From positions 85,303-149,302 of the forward strand of contig CDMY01000248.1 in the NCBI GenBank assembly GCA_001179505.1: 64,000 bases of DNA. The letters run 5' to 3'. A program made the position numbers and the translations under genes. Below the pieces are notes generated by a model. That model was not told where the DNA came from and made no database searches. It was given only the letters and a program-made list of their open reading frames with translations. The stretch is from Vitrella brassicaformis. Lineage: Eukaryota > Sar > Vitrellaceae. Position 1 is the stretch's first letter; every line of letters starts with the position of its first letter. Of the stretch, positions 47,987 to 60,760 are shown piece by piece.

Positions 47987-49728
47987 GCCAAGGAGAGAGG
48001 GAGAGAGAATGGGCGTCTCCGTGTTGGATTTGTGGTGTGGTGTGGTGTTTTGTGTGTGGGCTTTTAGATTGGCGGGGTTTCTCGGCCACCCTGGCGGCAT
48101 GTAGCTATCAGAGACAGACAGACAGACAGACAGTTGTTGACGGGGAGAGAGGGGGGATATGTCCATACGTACCATAGCTGACTGACGGCCGGCATTCTTG
48201 AGCAGACACACCAGACTGACCCACTCTTATACGTGTACAGACACCACCGACCACACATAGCGCTTCCGATTACAGCCACGGCAGAGGGTCTGATTGATGG
48301 GGCGAGCGATGGTATGATGGATGGGGGACTCATTCGTGCCGCCATGCAGACGGCGAGACGACCCCTGCGTGCGTGCGTGTGTGGATGTGCGTGTGGATGT
48401 AGCTGGAGAGACACATAGCATAGGTTCAAGCAGCAGCAGCGGTAACACGCACGCAGAAGGAGCACCAAGTCTGCATCATCATTGAATCACGCACCAGTGT
48501 CGTCGGCAGCCAGCATTCGTTAAGGTACAGCACATGTATGTCACCCAGCTAGTGCACAGCGAAGGAGCGGGTGGGCGGGCGGGAGGGAGGGCAGTAAGAG
48601 GCGCGTGGCATGCGTGTTTGCGCACACACACGTCACCTCATTACACTCCCACCCGTCCCATCCATCCACCCGCCCCAACCATTCGACGCTCAGAGTAGGA
48701 GAGGGGAGACACACAGAAGAAAACACTGATGGACGGATGGATGGGGTCATGTGTGCGATTGTGGCAAGGGTTCTGTGCATGTGGATGGGCTTCATTCACA
48801 CACACACACACACCAACGCATTCTCTCAACACGCACACACTGCCTGCATCCTACAGGTACTCGTGCAGCTCTCTCTCTCTCACTCTCTCTGTCTGTAGCA
48901 GCAACAGCAATAGCCATCTGTCTGGTCGGTCTGTCTGTACACATGGCAATGTAATGTCTGTGCTGCCTCCCAGGCGTGCCGTGCCGGAGGGAGGAAGCGG
49001 CGAAAAAATGACGAATGAACAATCAAAGCAAAGTCAAGTCAGCAAAAAAGAGGGGGCTAGGCAGGCAGGCAGCTCACCAATCCACCAATCCACCCATCAG
49101 GTCTCCCTCCCTCTTCCCTCCCTCCCTCCCTCACCCTCTCGGTCAGGTGCCCGTCGTCACCTCATTGTGTTTGTCTGTCTTGTTTGTCAAAATTCCCTAC
49201 CCATTTCCCTCTCCCCCCCACCCCACCCCAGCAGTGAACACAGTCAGTCACCGGTCACCCACCCAGTAATCAACCCATTACATACACACTTACATTTAAC
49301 AGTACCGCACCGCCACGCCCCTTGGAAAGAAGACCACGAGTGAGTGAATTGTAGTTGGTGGACGGCCGGCGACGTACGGTAGGTAGGCATATGTACCAAG
49401 TAGGTCTACGCGGGTCCTAGGCATACGCAACACGCATACCGAACGAGGGAGGGAGGTTTCAAAAGCCACGGTGCTTTGGGGGGTCCGCCACAGACGTACG
49501 TCAGCCGCTCAGCCGGTCAAGTTAGTTTTAAATACGACAGCCGCGACCGACCCGCCCCCTCACGGCCCCTCGAACACTCACTCAGGAATGCATGGACTGG
49601 ACTGACACAGGCAAAGAGGTCGGACGTATGAACACAGCACGAAATGCATTCATGCACAACACACCAATCGGGTCCACGAACGCATGAATGCCTCCCTCTC
49701 GTTGCCCGGCTGCCTGGGCTGGCTGGCA

Positions 49729-49766
49729 CACATGGCTCTAGACAGAGTCCTGTGGAGAGCCATGTG
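49729..49766. other. Perfect inverted repeat, 11-bp stem and 16-nt loop
   Basis: CACATGGCTCT at 49729-49739 pairs with AGAGCCATGTG at 49756-49766. Confidence 0.75.
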
Positions 49767-49941
49767 CGAGCGACTTACCAATCATGCCAGACAGACAGAC
49801 AGACAGACGGCCAAGGCCACCCCGCCCACCCACCCACTTTAACGAATCAATCAACAACTCTCGGACAGACCGACTCAATGTGCTGTCTGGCTCCGTAACG
49901 TACTAGGATAGGATGTCGTGTCAGTCTGAAAAATTGCCCCC

Positions 49942-49959
49942 AGAGAGAGAGAGAGAGTC

Positions 49960-50000
<41 letters not shown>
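49942..50000. repeat. (GA)n microsatellite
   Basis: A purine run with few interruptions, close to the 3' end of the AT-hook gene. Confidence 0.9.
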
Positions 50001-50001
<1 letters not shown>

Positions 50002-50124
50002 GGGGAAGGGAAGAGAGAAGATGGCCACACACATAGTCAGTGCATGTATGGTACAGGAAGAAGACAATCAAGACAGACAAGGAGCCCTCCCCTCCAGCCC
50101 CTTCCACGCCTTCCACGCAGTCAG

Positions 50125-53100
50125 TCAGTCCACGACGACAGAGGCCGCCTGAGGCATGGCTGCCCCCGCCATGCCTCCGCCCGACCCGCTGGGTGCGCCC
50201 CGCGAGAGCCGCCCGCTGCCGTCACTCTCGTCCGTCCCCTGCTCCCCACCACTGCCACCATTACCGCCCCCTGCAACCGACTGACCCGCCTCGCGGGCAA
50301 GGTTCGTCTGCGAAGGGCCGCGCATGGCTGCTGCCGGCTTGGGAGCCGCCGGGGGAACGAGTCGTGGCACCGTCAGGGAGGGGAGGATCTCTGGGTCATC
50401 CATGTCGGGCGGCCTGCAAGGGAAAGAAGCACACGGGGGAGACGGGCGGTGACATGGCATGTTGGTGTGATGTTGCATGTGGTGCTGGCGTGGTGTGGTG
50501 TGGGGTGGGCGGCTCACTTGCTAAGGCAGGGCCGTTTGGCGTCTGAGGAGCCGGCCTGGGCGTCATGGTTGGCCTGAGACCTGCAGACAGACAGATAACC
50601 ACCGACCATACACGAGATGCATCTCACGTCAGCTGAGGCAGCCTTGCCCACTCCCCTTCTCGCTTGGCTCTCACTTGCGCTTCACGTGAACAGGCGGCAC
50701 GAGCGGCAGAATGAACGAGCCCCTCTTGCTGCTCTTGCCCGTGTGGGCGCCTCCTCTCCCCGAAGACCCCTTCGCCGCCCGCCCAGGGCCCCCGGAGCGG
50801 CTCGTGTCAGCCGCCCCTCCTCCAGAGAGCTCTGGTACGGTGACGTTCGCCCTGCCGGGACCCGAAGGGCACGAGTGAGATGTCGGCCGGTCAGCAGAGG
50901 GCGGTCGCAGGAATGGGTGAGTCAGCAACGGCCGCGCATGCTGGCTTGGGTTTGGTGCGAGTGCCGACTTGATAGGCGGCTGGGTGGGCGTGGGGAAGGC
51001 CGACGGCTGGAGAATACTCAACGCAGCAGCTGCACACAACACACACCAAGGTACGAGCAGTGATGTCTGAGTCAGATCGGTTGGTGTGCCGGTGTTTGCT
51101 AACCTGCAGACGACTGCGAGAAGAGGGGGAACGTCGTATGCGCGGCGCCTCCGAGCCCCTTGTTTGCCAGGGCAGCCTGATCCACGACGCCCAGGTCCGG
51201 CCGCTGTAGCCCCATCCCGCCATAGCTCGCCGGGATCTGCTCCAGTGGCTTCTCTTTGCCATACGTTGCCGGAATCTCCTCCATCCCCTCGAGCGATACC
51301 GACGCCTTGCCCACACCACCACCACCACCGGCAGCGGCAGCGGCAGGAGCGTTCGGATCCTGGGCCCTCTTGATGGGGCTGGTGGATGGGGATGGGCCAC
51401 CGACGGCGGTGAAGTGCTCCAGCGAGCCGAGAGCGAAGAGGGAAGGCCGCACATCGGACAGCTGAGCAGCCGCCTCCCTCTCCTCCCCTCCTGCTGCCGC
51501 TGGTGCTGTCGGTCCAGTCGGTGGCTTGTTGTGTGGGAGTGTGAAGGGGAATGGGTGAGGCCCGGGGGGCGCGATGGCCGCCAGGGCGTTGAGGGCCAAA
51601 GCAGCCGTGTCGGGCGACGTCGTGTTGGACCGTGAGCCGCCGGACGGCACAAAGGACATGGCGGGCGGCGAGATGGGCGGGACCAGGTTGCTCTTGGCGA
51701 GCTGCTTGCCGGACCCACTGGCCGAGCTGGCTCCCTTGCCCGCCATGCTCTCGAGCGACGGCAGCGACATGAGCTCCGGCCGGTCGCCGCCCCCCACCAC
51801 CGCGTCGAGAGGGAACACCGGAGGCACCACGGGGTTCTTGACGCCCGTGTACTCGCCCTTCCTGGCCGCCTTGAACTGAGCGGCCACTGCTGACGGCGGC
51901 ACGAGGGGGGCCGCAGGGGGCGAAGTGCCAGCCATGGGTGGATTTGGCAGGGGTGGCAACGGGGGTGGTCTGACCTTGCCCGGCTGAAAGGGGGCTGTGG
52001 TGGTCGACGCCTGTGTCTGTGCCTGTGCCGTCTTGGTCTTGAGGGCTTCGAGCACCTCGGCGATCTTGCGCATGGGCTCGATTTCGCGTTTCTTCTGCTC
52101 CTTGAGCTCGGGGATGGAGGGCAGCTCGGGGTCGCCGACAGGCAGCTGTTTGGTGGTGTCGAGTGCCATGAGGCTGGCGATGGCCTGGCGGGAAAGGGCG
52201 GCGCCCTCTGCAGGGGTGGAGGGAAGATTGTTGAGGCTCCGCTCCATGATGGCCTTCTGCTGCACGGCCTCCTTGAGCCTCTCCAGCTCCGCCCACGTAC
52301 CCGGGTCAATGTCAACCTCACTCCTGCAGACACCACGAGACACACACAGACGAGTGGAATACCAATACATTCAGACGGATAGCGTGTGTGGCTTACAGGT
52401 CAGCCTTCCTGCGGCGTCTCCTCTTGCGCATCACGGCCGGCGGCACATCCCTGGTGTGCTCGCTGATGAGGTCCGACACACCCGACTTGCCGTCCGTCGC
52501 AGACTGGTCGTAGTCCTTCGGAGGCGCCAGAGGGGGCACGATGTCGTCCTCATCGGGCCCACCGTCAGGCGAGACGCCGCAAGTCCATCTGCCCTTCCGC
52601 CCTCTCTGTTGCTGCTGGGCACGCGCACTCCTGTTGATGAAGTCCTTGAGCCGATGCAGTGACGGGTCGATGTCGTCGTCGAGAGCCTTGCCGCTCTTGC
52701 GCTGGCGCTTCTTGCTGCCCTTGGCCGCCTGGATCTTGTCGCCTGGCTTGTACTCGCCATCCCGCTCGCCCCTCTGGCCCTTCCTGGGCCGCCCCCGCCC
52801 CCTCTTGACAGGCACGTCCTCGATCGCCACGTCATCGTCTTGCTCCATGTCCTCATCGCTGTCTTGATAGAGGTCGGGGTCATCGAGGTCCAGACCCTGC
52901 GACTCGCCATCGCCATTCTCATATACCGAGTCGCTCTCGCCCTCGTCAGAGTACATGTCGGCGTCCGAGCTGGCCTTCCGGCCCCAACGGTCGCGGTCGC
53001 GCGGCGCCTGCTTGTGACGGTCGCCCTCTGTCCGCCCCTCTTCCTCCAGCTGACGTACTGCCTCGAGCAGGCAGCGAAGACCATCGTGCGCCGGGTCATG

Positions 53101-54316
53101 CAGCCAGTCGGGGGCCTCGCCTGACGTCTCGTCGCTATCCTCCGTCGCCTCAGAGAAGGCCAGCGCCTTCTTGCTGGGCCGCCCCCTCTTCTGAGCCGCC
53201 TTGGGCGGACGTCCCCTGCGCTTCGGTGGGGGCTTGGTGAGAGGGACGTCTGGCTCGTGCTGATCAACGGGCTTGGGGCGCCTGGCGCGCATGCCGAGCA
53301 TGGCGGAGGCGGAGACGGCATTGCGGCGCTCCCTGAGGGACATCCGGTCGCCCGTCGACATGCGCACTGTCTTGGGCCGCTCTGGTGTGGGCAGGTGCGG
53401 GTGTGGCCCCTCCCTGTGGCGTCGGTTGGACTCCCCCTGGTCCTGGAAGGCCTCGACGGCAGCGTCGAGGGCCCTGGGGCGGTCAACGCGGGGCGTCTTG
53501 CTCTCAGAAGGCAGCTCGCTGTAACGGTCGGGCTCATCCTTGACTGAACACAACAAATGAATAGCAGGGGGAGAGGGCATGGTATGCGATGCGGGTGGCG
53601 AGGTGTCTGGTGCGTGTAGGTGTTACCTGTAGGTGTCTTGTCCATCATGGCCCTGTCGTGGCTATGTTCACGCGCCTTTGGCAGCCTGTGCCTCTGACCG
53701 TCACCCACCTGCACACACAAGCGTACAACGCGACCGTTAGGGGCGCTGGTGTGCTAGTGTGTCCCCGTTCTGATAGCCCAGCGCATGGGCTGGCCTCATG
53801 TGCATGGCCTTGCCTTGCTGTACCTCTCGAGCGGCCTGAGAAGCTCCAGCGGCCTCACCTGACCTGAAAATGCAGACAAGTCAGACACGGGAAGGTCGTC
53901 AGCTGCAATCTGCATCCTCTCTCTGCCTGTGCCTGCCCTCTTGCCCATCCCCTGGCCTCTGTGTGTGTATGTACCTGTCGCGTATCACACTATCGTCTTG
54001 AGGTTTGTCCTCCCCCTCCCCAGCGAGTCTCAGCAGCTCCCTCTCCTCCTCAGTGTATCCCTCACTGCTAAAGCCGAGCCGACGATGGGGCGACGCCTCC
54101 ACCCCATCGGCACTACCAGCAGCCTGACCGACAACAGGCAGACGAACACCACACATGCACGAGACGTCCACGTGTGTGTCCTTGACTTCTGGTGAAGTCG
54201 GGCAACGGCATCAGTGATGCCCACGCACACGCGAGAGCTGCCTGTGGCCTTTGTGAACCCACCTGCGATGCTCCAGCGCCCCCGTCCTTCTTGGACGCCT
54301 CCGGCTCACGCAACAT
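50125..54316 (-). CDS. AT-hook protein, probable chromatin or nuclear protein
   Basis: The start is put at the ATG 54316 (MLREPEASKK); several short exons follow. A large exon (about 53545-52395) has three AT-hook-like cores: KRRGRPPK (near 53215), KRGRPSKK (near 53185) and KRGRGRPRKG (near 52795), acidic Asp/Glu-rich stretches, and Arg/Lys-rich ends. AT-hooks bind the minor groove of AT-rich DNA. The next large exon (52325-51100) codes a helical segment with an IPELKEQKKREIEPMRKI core and a long Pro/Ala/Ser-rich low-complexity region. The C terminus is Gly/Ser/Pro-rich and ends at 50125. No enzymatic domain was seen. The start is tentative, because the open frame extends to about 54409 without ATG. 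Confidence 0.7.
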
Positions 54317-54538
54317 CCCCAGTCGGCTTCTAACGGCGGCAGGCACCTCGCGCCGTTGCGGCTTTCCGTTTCGATCAACAGGAATCGCGCAACCCTCCCT
54401 CTCCGACAACCAATGTCACCCTCAGGCAGGGGGAATAGACAGAAACCGGCGAACTGCAGAGGCCGGAATTAGAGGGAAAGGCCCACTTTTACGGGAACTT
54501 GCACGCACTTGCACACCCTAACCCCCGGAGCGACTGGA
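54317..54538. promoter_or_regulatory. Divergent promoter region
   Basis: Short head-to-head spacer of the AT-hook and glycosyltransferase genes. It has a close pair ACTTGCAC (54497 and 54507), similar in layout but not in sequence to the AGCTCGC pairs. Confidence 0.35.
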
Positions 54539-56359
54539 ATGGCAGAAGAGAAAGGTACACCGATTCGTCGCCCTTTTGACAGATCCCACGCCTGCACTCT
54601 TAAGATGCAGACGGTTGTGCTTCGTCGGGCATTGATGTCGTCATCCCTGCGCATGAGAAGGGTGAGCACATGCTGAGCTGCTCCTGCAGATCTCGCACAT
54701 CGACTTCCTCTCCTCTACTTTTGGTCGCAGATCACGCCACGCTGGCTGCTGCACTTGCATCCGTCCAGCGGCATCTGCCAGAAGCCAGGCGCATCGTCAT
54801 CGTCTCAAAGGTGAGAGTATGGCACCGCAGGAAGCACACGAACACTTTGGCATACACATCTCGTCGTTGTGTGCAGGAGCCCTTCGATGGAGCAGCAGCC
54901 CTTCGGCTGTGTGAGTGGTTCCCTGAAGGCGAGTTCACTTCCTAGTACGCATGGTGAAACGACACGCCATCCTTATCCACGGCAGAGTGCTCATGCACAT
55001 GGGTGTCTGATTGCCCTGTGTGTCAGTTTCTGTCAACACGTCACCAGCTCGAATGGCGCCTTCGCGTGCGACGGATGGGTGCTGCAGCAGCTGATCAAGC
55101 TGTACTGCTTCAGAGTCATCCCAGGGCTGCGGGACCATGTTCTCGTCATGGATGGTACGAATCAGCAGCGGGGGAAGGGAGAAGAGAGGAGGACGCTCGC
55201 CATGCATCTTATTGTGTCTGTGTTGCCGTCCTTCAGCCGATCTCATCTGGCTGCGTCATGTGACCTTTCTTCATTCGGCGACCACCAATGCGCCGGCCTC
55301 TTCCCAGCCGTCGAGTGTGCAGGGGTGCGTCTTCTCACTCGCCGAGCAAGACGTGCCACACGTCCGCTCGCGGGTCGACCTTCACCGCTATGACGACTTC
55401 ATAGAACGGTTCATTCCAAACCAGCCCATCAGGTATCGTCTCTGGCCCAGCGTGAGTCGCTCTTGGAACACTTAAGTGGTTCTCCTCTCTCTGTTTGTGG
55501 TGTGATGGCCACAGGAAACGTCACCCGAGGGCGGAAACAGCCGTGGTGCACCACTGCCTTTTCCAGCGGCACGTTGTGGAATCGCTCCTGACAACAGTGG
55601 AGGCCGCCTATGCTGAGCAGGTGATGAGTGGACGATGCGAAAGCTCATGGCCTGCATGTTGCTCGTGTCATGATGCAGGGCTCTCCCCAGCGCTTCTTTG
55701 AAGCCTTTCTGGCGTCAAGCGTCGAGCTGGGGTGGGCGAGTAAGGTCGAAAGCCGTGTGTGGAATTGGCAGTCCTTGTGTGGGTCGTTTATGCAGAGGAA
55801 GAGTGAGCGAGTACGAGCTCTACGTCAGCTTTGCGCGTCAGTTCTTCTCGGAATCGATCAAGGTGGGCGACGCGGCAGGCAGCATGACCACATCGCACCA
55901 TGGCACGTTGCTCACTGCTCTGCTCCGGTTGTGTGAGTGCAGGAGCGTCCGCTGTCGCTTTATGTTGTCCAAGACTGGAGCGGTGCCTTGGGCGACCCCC
56001 CTCCTGGTGTCGATTCCATCGTCTCACACTCACACCTGAGGTATCGTATCGGTACACAAACAAGTGCACAACCAGCCATCAGCCTGGCAGTGCCTTGCCC
56101 GTGTGCGAATGACTCTGTCTGTCCGTGTAGGGGCCTGTCACCGCACGAGCTCCTGAATCGGGAGGGGATCCTTGGCAGCGCCTCGGGCAGCAGAGGGCCG
56201 GACGGCAGCGATGTCTTGAGGCAGCAGCAGATGCGTGGCTGGGCCACGCGACAGTTTGCCCGCCGCATGGCATCCATCAATGCAGCTGACAGGGGCGATA
56301 GCGGGGGGATGACGCTTTACTTGTCTAACTTGCTTGCTGCGGTAGAGAAGGCGACGTGA
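54539..56359 (+). CDS. DUF6492-like glycosyltransferase
   Basis: The first exon is tiny (54539-54554); its single leftover base joins the next exon in phase, giving MAEEK-D and then IDVVIPAHEK, a typical opening of nucleotide-sugar transferases. Further checked junctions lead to GWVLQQLIKLY and LVMDADLIWLRHV, where D-A-D is the metal-binding DxD motif, created across a splice junction. A VVHHCLFQR segment and SEYELYVSFARQF follow, all in the order seen in the DUF6492 family. No signal peptide is visible, so the enzyme may be cytosolic or the true N terminus is missing. The donor and acceptor sugars are unknown. The gene is compact, about nine exons. Confidence 0.75.
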
Positions 56360-56509
56360 GCGTGACTGACTGAGGCGCCGTGCAATGCAGTATGTTTACA
56401 TACCAAACCCGAACCCTGCAGGTGCAGAAGTGCGCACCACTTCCGAAGTTGCGTGCACTTTCGCAAAAGGCAGAGAGAGTTCTACCGTGAAGGCGTGTGG
56501 ATCGCGTCC

Positions 56510-59500
56510 ATGGCCAATTTCCAAATGCAGGACATCATGGAAGGTCAGGTTGGAGGTGAGCGCAACGAAGCGAATGCGTGGGTGGAAGGCAGACGCCGAC
56601 CATGGATGGCATCCTCTCTGCAAATGCGTCCCTTGTGTGCAGCTGCGTCGACGACTGGGGGCGTTGGCGAGGAGGATGACAGAGGTAGGAGATCAAGATC
56701 AGCTCGGTTCGCCATCACAGATGGTGGATCTGGTGGCATCTGATGGCAGGTGTGCTGGACGAGGCCAAGATCATGGAGACCACCATGATGGCAATGGAAT
56801 CTGAGGAGACTGAGGAGGCCGGTATGCACAGCAGCCACGTCCAAGATACATGTAACGAAACCATGAATGTGTGTGGATTGGACATGTCATGTGTGGCAGA
56901 GTGTGATGCCATGTGCACAGGTGGGTGAGACACGCCACATCACCACATACCACATACCACACACCACACACCATACACATCCCACGGCTCACCCTTTTGT
57001 GTGTCCCATGCGGGTGTGTGTGGAGGTGTTCGACGCATCACGAGCTGCCCCGACCTGCCGCAGCACAAGAAACTCGGTGAGTGAATGGGGAGAGGGGGGG
57101 GGGCTTCTCTGTCGTCGATGTCATGTCAAACGCGTTTCCGTCTGGTGGTGTCGTGTGTGCGCAGAAATCGACATTGAGACGGCCATTGCCATCGTCATGG
57201 ACCTCAAGGAATGGCACGAACTCAAGCAAGAGCTGAGCAAGAAGGGTGGGCGACGCCCCTCACCCACCACACACGCACACATGCACACACACATGGACAC
57301 AGCACAGGGTGGGTGGCTCACCAAATGTTTGTGTGCTGTGGATGTGTGTACGTCAGGCACCACGACCGAAACCATAGGGTGGATACATCGCACAATGTGC
57401 ATGATACACACACACACACACATGCTGGCTCTCTCCTTCCCCCTTGCAGGCGCGAGTATGCCGTGGAAGCGTTTCAGATTCTCCCTGACCCCACTCGCAC
57501 CAAGAAGCGCATCACACTGCCAGAAATGACCGAAGTATGCAGCCATTTGTCCACCTGTGCGTCTTGCTTGGCATGCATCTCTTTTGTGCGCATTTTGTGT
57601 GTGTGTGTGTGTGGTGTAGGGCGTCCTACAGCTGTGCCATACTCACTTCAAGTTCGTTCCCAAGAAGAGCATGACCGGTGGGGATGACACACACAGACAG
57701 ACACCACCACACCAAAACACCTGCAAATGTGTGTATGTGCGTGTCGAATGTCTCCCCTTTCAGATAAGTTTGTGTACAACTATGCGGACGTCTTCAGAGC
57801 TGTAGAGACAGGAAACAAGTACCAGCCCCCCCGCCTCTCTCACTCTCTGTCTCATATGTGTGGTTGTATGTGTGGTTGTATGTGTGGGTGTGCAGCTCCC
57901 TGCAGGTCGATTTCACTCCCACGCTGATCGGTGTTCCGCCCATCTGCTTCCGATTGACGACGGACATCCCGGTAGAGACATCGATGCCCACGCACGTCTT
58001 TTCTTTTCATTTACGTACGCATCTTGTCGTCAGGATGGCGCCAACTCTGTGGTGGAGCTCATTAAGGATAAGGCCAAAATGCAGGCCTGCACAGGTACCG
58101 ATCACAAAGCGGAGGCCACACGGTGTCTGTCTGTCTGTCTGTGTGGTGTCACTTGTGTGCTGCGGTTATGTGTCAGATGCTGTGGAGGCTCCAGTAGAGT
58201 TGAAAGAGGTGCTCACATCCGCCGCGTTCATAGCACCAGAATTCCAATACTGGACGACGGTCTGCGAAACGACGCCTTGCCCCTCATCCATCCCCATGGA
58301 TCCATCCATGTGTCCTTGTGCGCTGCAGGGCATCTTACACGTGTACCAAGACAGGTTCGTCTTCATCCCTGAGGAGCCCGCCCAGAGCAGTACGCACACA
58401 CACAGACACACACAGACACAGACAGACACACAGACACACGTGTGGGAGACCACCGACCACCCATGTCGAGAAACGCCCGCGTGTGGGAGACCATGCAGTG
58501 GATGTTGGTTTCGACGCTTCTGCATCAGGCCCCCCTGCTGCTGCTGCTGCTGCTGCATCAGTCTTCGCTGCTACATCAGGTACCACACACACACACACAC
58601 ACGCACGCACAGACAGACAGACACACACAGACACACACACACACGTGAATGCTTCCGACGTCATTGTCCTGCAGTTCGGATTGAGCGAGACTTCCAGTCG
58701 GTCGAAAGCGTCTACTACGACGGGCAGACGGAAGAGTAACCGACATCTTTCCACCCACTCGCCCATCCACCAACCCACCCACACTCATACCTTTACCTGA
58801 TGATGTCGTGTCTTATGCAGCTGCATCGTCATTGAGTTCATCGACAACCTGTACCTCACGGTCAAAATCAGGTTCAACGACAAATCGGTGAGCGTCGCCC
58901 CCACACAAACTCACATGAGGAAATGCATTTCCTCTTTCTTGGTCATCAGCTGGCTTGCGAGTTCATCGAGACTGTGAAGAGATTCGCCCGAGAGCAAGGG
59001 ACCGGCTTCGCTACGGACAAAGTGGGGGTAAGAGGCAAACGCAGTCGACACGGATGGCACTGTGTGCCTTGTGGCAGCATCGTGTGGGTACAAGGCGTCG
59101 TCTTTCAGCGCAGGTCAGTGCACACAAACATGAGAGACGCATGCCGTCGAGTGCAGGCTCACCAACACAACCACAACAAGGCACGAACGCAGATCCATAC
59201 CAACCTGTGAATATTGCTCAGGCGGCGGCAAGAGCACCGGCAGCCGCGGTAGACACACATGTCACATATAATGGCCCCCTGACACACCTCTCTCTCTCTG
59301 TGTGTGTGTGTGTGTGTGTGTATGTGTTTGTGGCTGTGTTCGTGTAATGCAGCGCTCGAGTGAGATGGCGGGGGGGCTTGGCATGGCGTCTGGGGACCTG
59401 CGCTCGTTGTGTGTGCACATGAATGCAGGTTTTTGCAGCTCGACGCCAACTGGGGCGACGATTCTGAGGTGAGCTCTACACAAAATTGCACTTCAATGGA

Positions 59501-60111
59501 AGCCACTTATCTGTGTGTCTGTGTGTGTGTCTGTTGGCTCGGCGCAGGGCCGAGTGTTCGTGTTCTCCGGTCACATTGAATTTGAAGAAACCAACAAACG
59601 TACCGTAGCCAAAGGTAAGCGAAACGTGTTCAGCACACCTCTAGCCACACGATACACGCCTCTCCACCGTTGTGTCTGTCAGCTGAGTCGCATGCCAAGA
59701 TCGACAAACTCGTGTTCAGCCAGATTCAAAAAGTCACATACGACACATCAAAGTGAGAGAGAGCGCGCTCCAGCTAACCAAGGCCACACACACACGCAAC
59801 CTGCCTTCTCTCAGCAATGAGGCGACGCTCCACTTCGTTGATGAGGAGATGGAGCCTCTCGTCATTAATTTCATACCGACGGTGAGCAACACACCGCCAC
59901 TCTCATTCATCGTGTGTGTGTGTGTGTGTGTGGCATGGATGGTGTGTATGAGGTATTTCACCCAGAAAGGCGAATATGGGGAGGATGAAGACGAATCACT
60001 AGACATAGACCTCGCAACTCTCGTACCTAGGCCACATACACAGACACACAGCTGGACACAGATAGAGAGGCTGGTGTGGTGTGGTGTGGGTTGGTGCAGG
60101 GCCTGGTGTGA
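56510..60111 (+). CDS. Tri-module protein with PH-like pattern, copy 2 (C-terminally truncated)
   Basis: ATG at 56510 (MANFQMQDIM) is the best start. About 20 small exons follow, in the same plan as the gene at 38288-42506: modules starting GVLQLCHTHFKFVP (near 57620), GILHVYQDRFVFIP (near 58330) and GRVFVFSGHIEF (near 59550), and a helix CEFIETVKRFA (near 58970) that aligns with the helix of copy 1. Overall similarity is low, so the pair is old. The last exon (about 59950-60030), however, is nearly identical in DNA to copy 1. After its intron the reading frame meets TGA at 60109, four codons on, where copy 1 has two or three more exons. Confidence 0.55.
59950..60104. repeat. Short inverted patch shared with 38935-39083
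   Basis: High similarity includes exon end, donor GTACCT and intron, and stops at the acceptor near 60104. Confidence 0.85.
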
Positions 60112-60760
60112 CTGTGTGTGGCATGCAGGCCATGAATCGCTGCCTACGTTATATATCTGGACGAGTCATTAGCTATTCGGATGACTGGACGGGTGTACCG
60201 GATGAGTGTGGTGTGGTCTGGTGTGGTGTGGGACAGCCCCTGTAGTTGCTGAGACATTGAACTGACTGATGTGGCCATGGGCATGGAATGAGTCAATCGA
60301 ACCACGGTTCAACAGCACTAGCCAACGAAACAAAAGAAATCAGACTGGACACAATATGTACACCCCAGACAGAGATGAAGCCATCGGTCACCCCCGCGGA
60401 CAGCCACCCAGTCTACACACACCGCCACCCAATGGCACACACACCGATCCACACCACCACCAACACGCAATAGCCATCAGGGCCATCTCGGTCAGGTACA
60501 TATCGGTGCGCTTCATATCAGTTTGCAATGCTCGCCGTGAATTGAGGTCACACAGTCATCCGGCCATTCCATTCATTCAGACGGACACAGAGGTCAACCA
60601 CTCTGAGCACTGCATCCACATGAAATGGTCATGAAGCACCCGTCCCCGCCCCTCGTAGATACAATCCGTCTATACACATCAAGCCTCCCATACCCATATC
60701 GCTCTGCCAACACCTCAGCCCACCCCTCCTGCTACACGGCCCTGTGCTGCCGCCCCTCGG
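60112..60760. other. Junction and 3' flank of the broken ankyrin copy
   Basis: The first about 45 bases are unique to this copy. From about 60155 it matches the left arm. Nothing coding was recognised. Confidence 0.5.

Larger units (their letters stand above)
47987..50124. other. Long low-complexity intergenic region
   Basis: The longest gene-free stretch of the window. It has CAGA runs (48112-48133, 49791-49807), GA runs (49942-50000), CCCT-rich tracts and a perfect 11-bp hairpin (49729-49766). It lies between two converging 3' ends. No coding signal or known RNA was recognised. Confidence 0.55.

Noticed and set aside
50671-52345. Two long alternative minus-strand frames over the AT-hook gene
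   Set aside because: They run through introns and are Arg/Pro-rich by-products of GC-rich DNA. The third frame has coherent exons with good splice sites.
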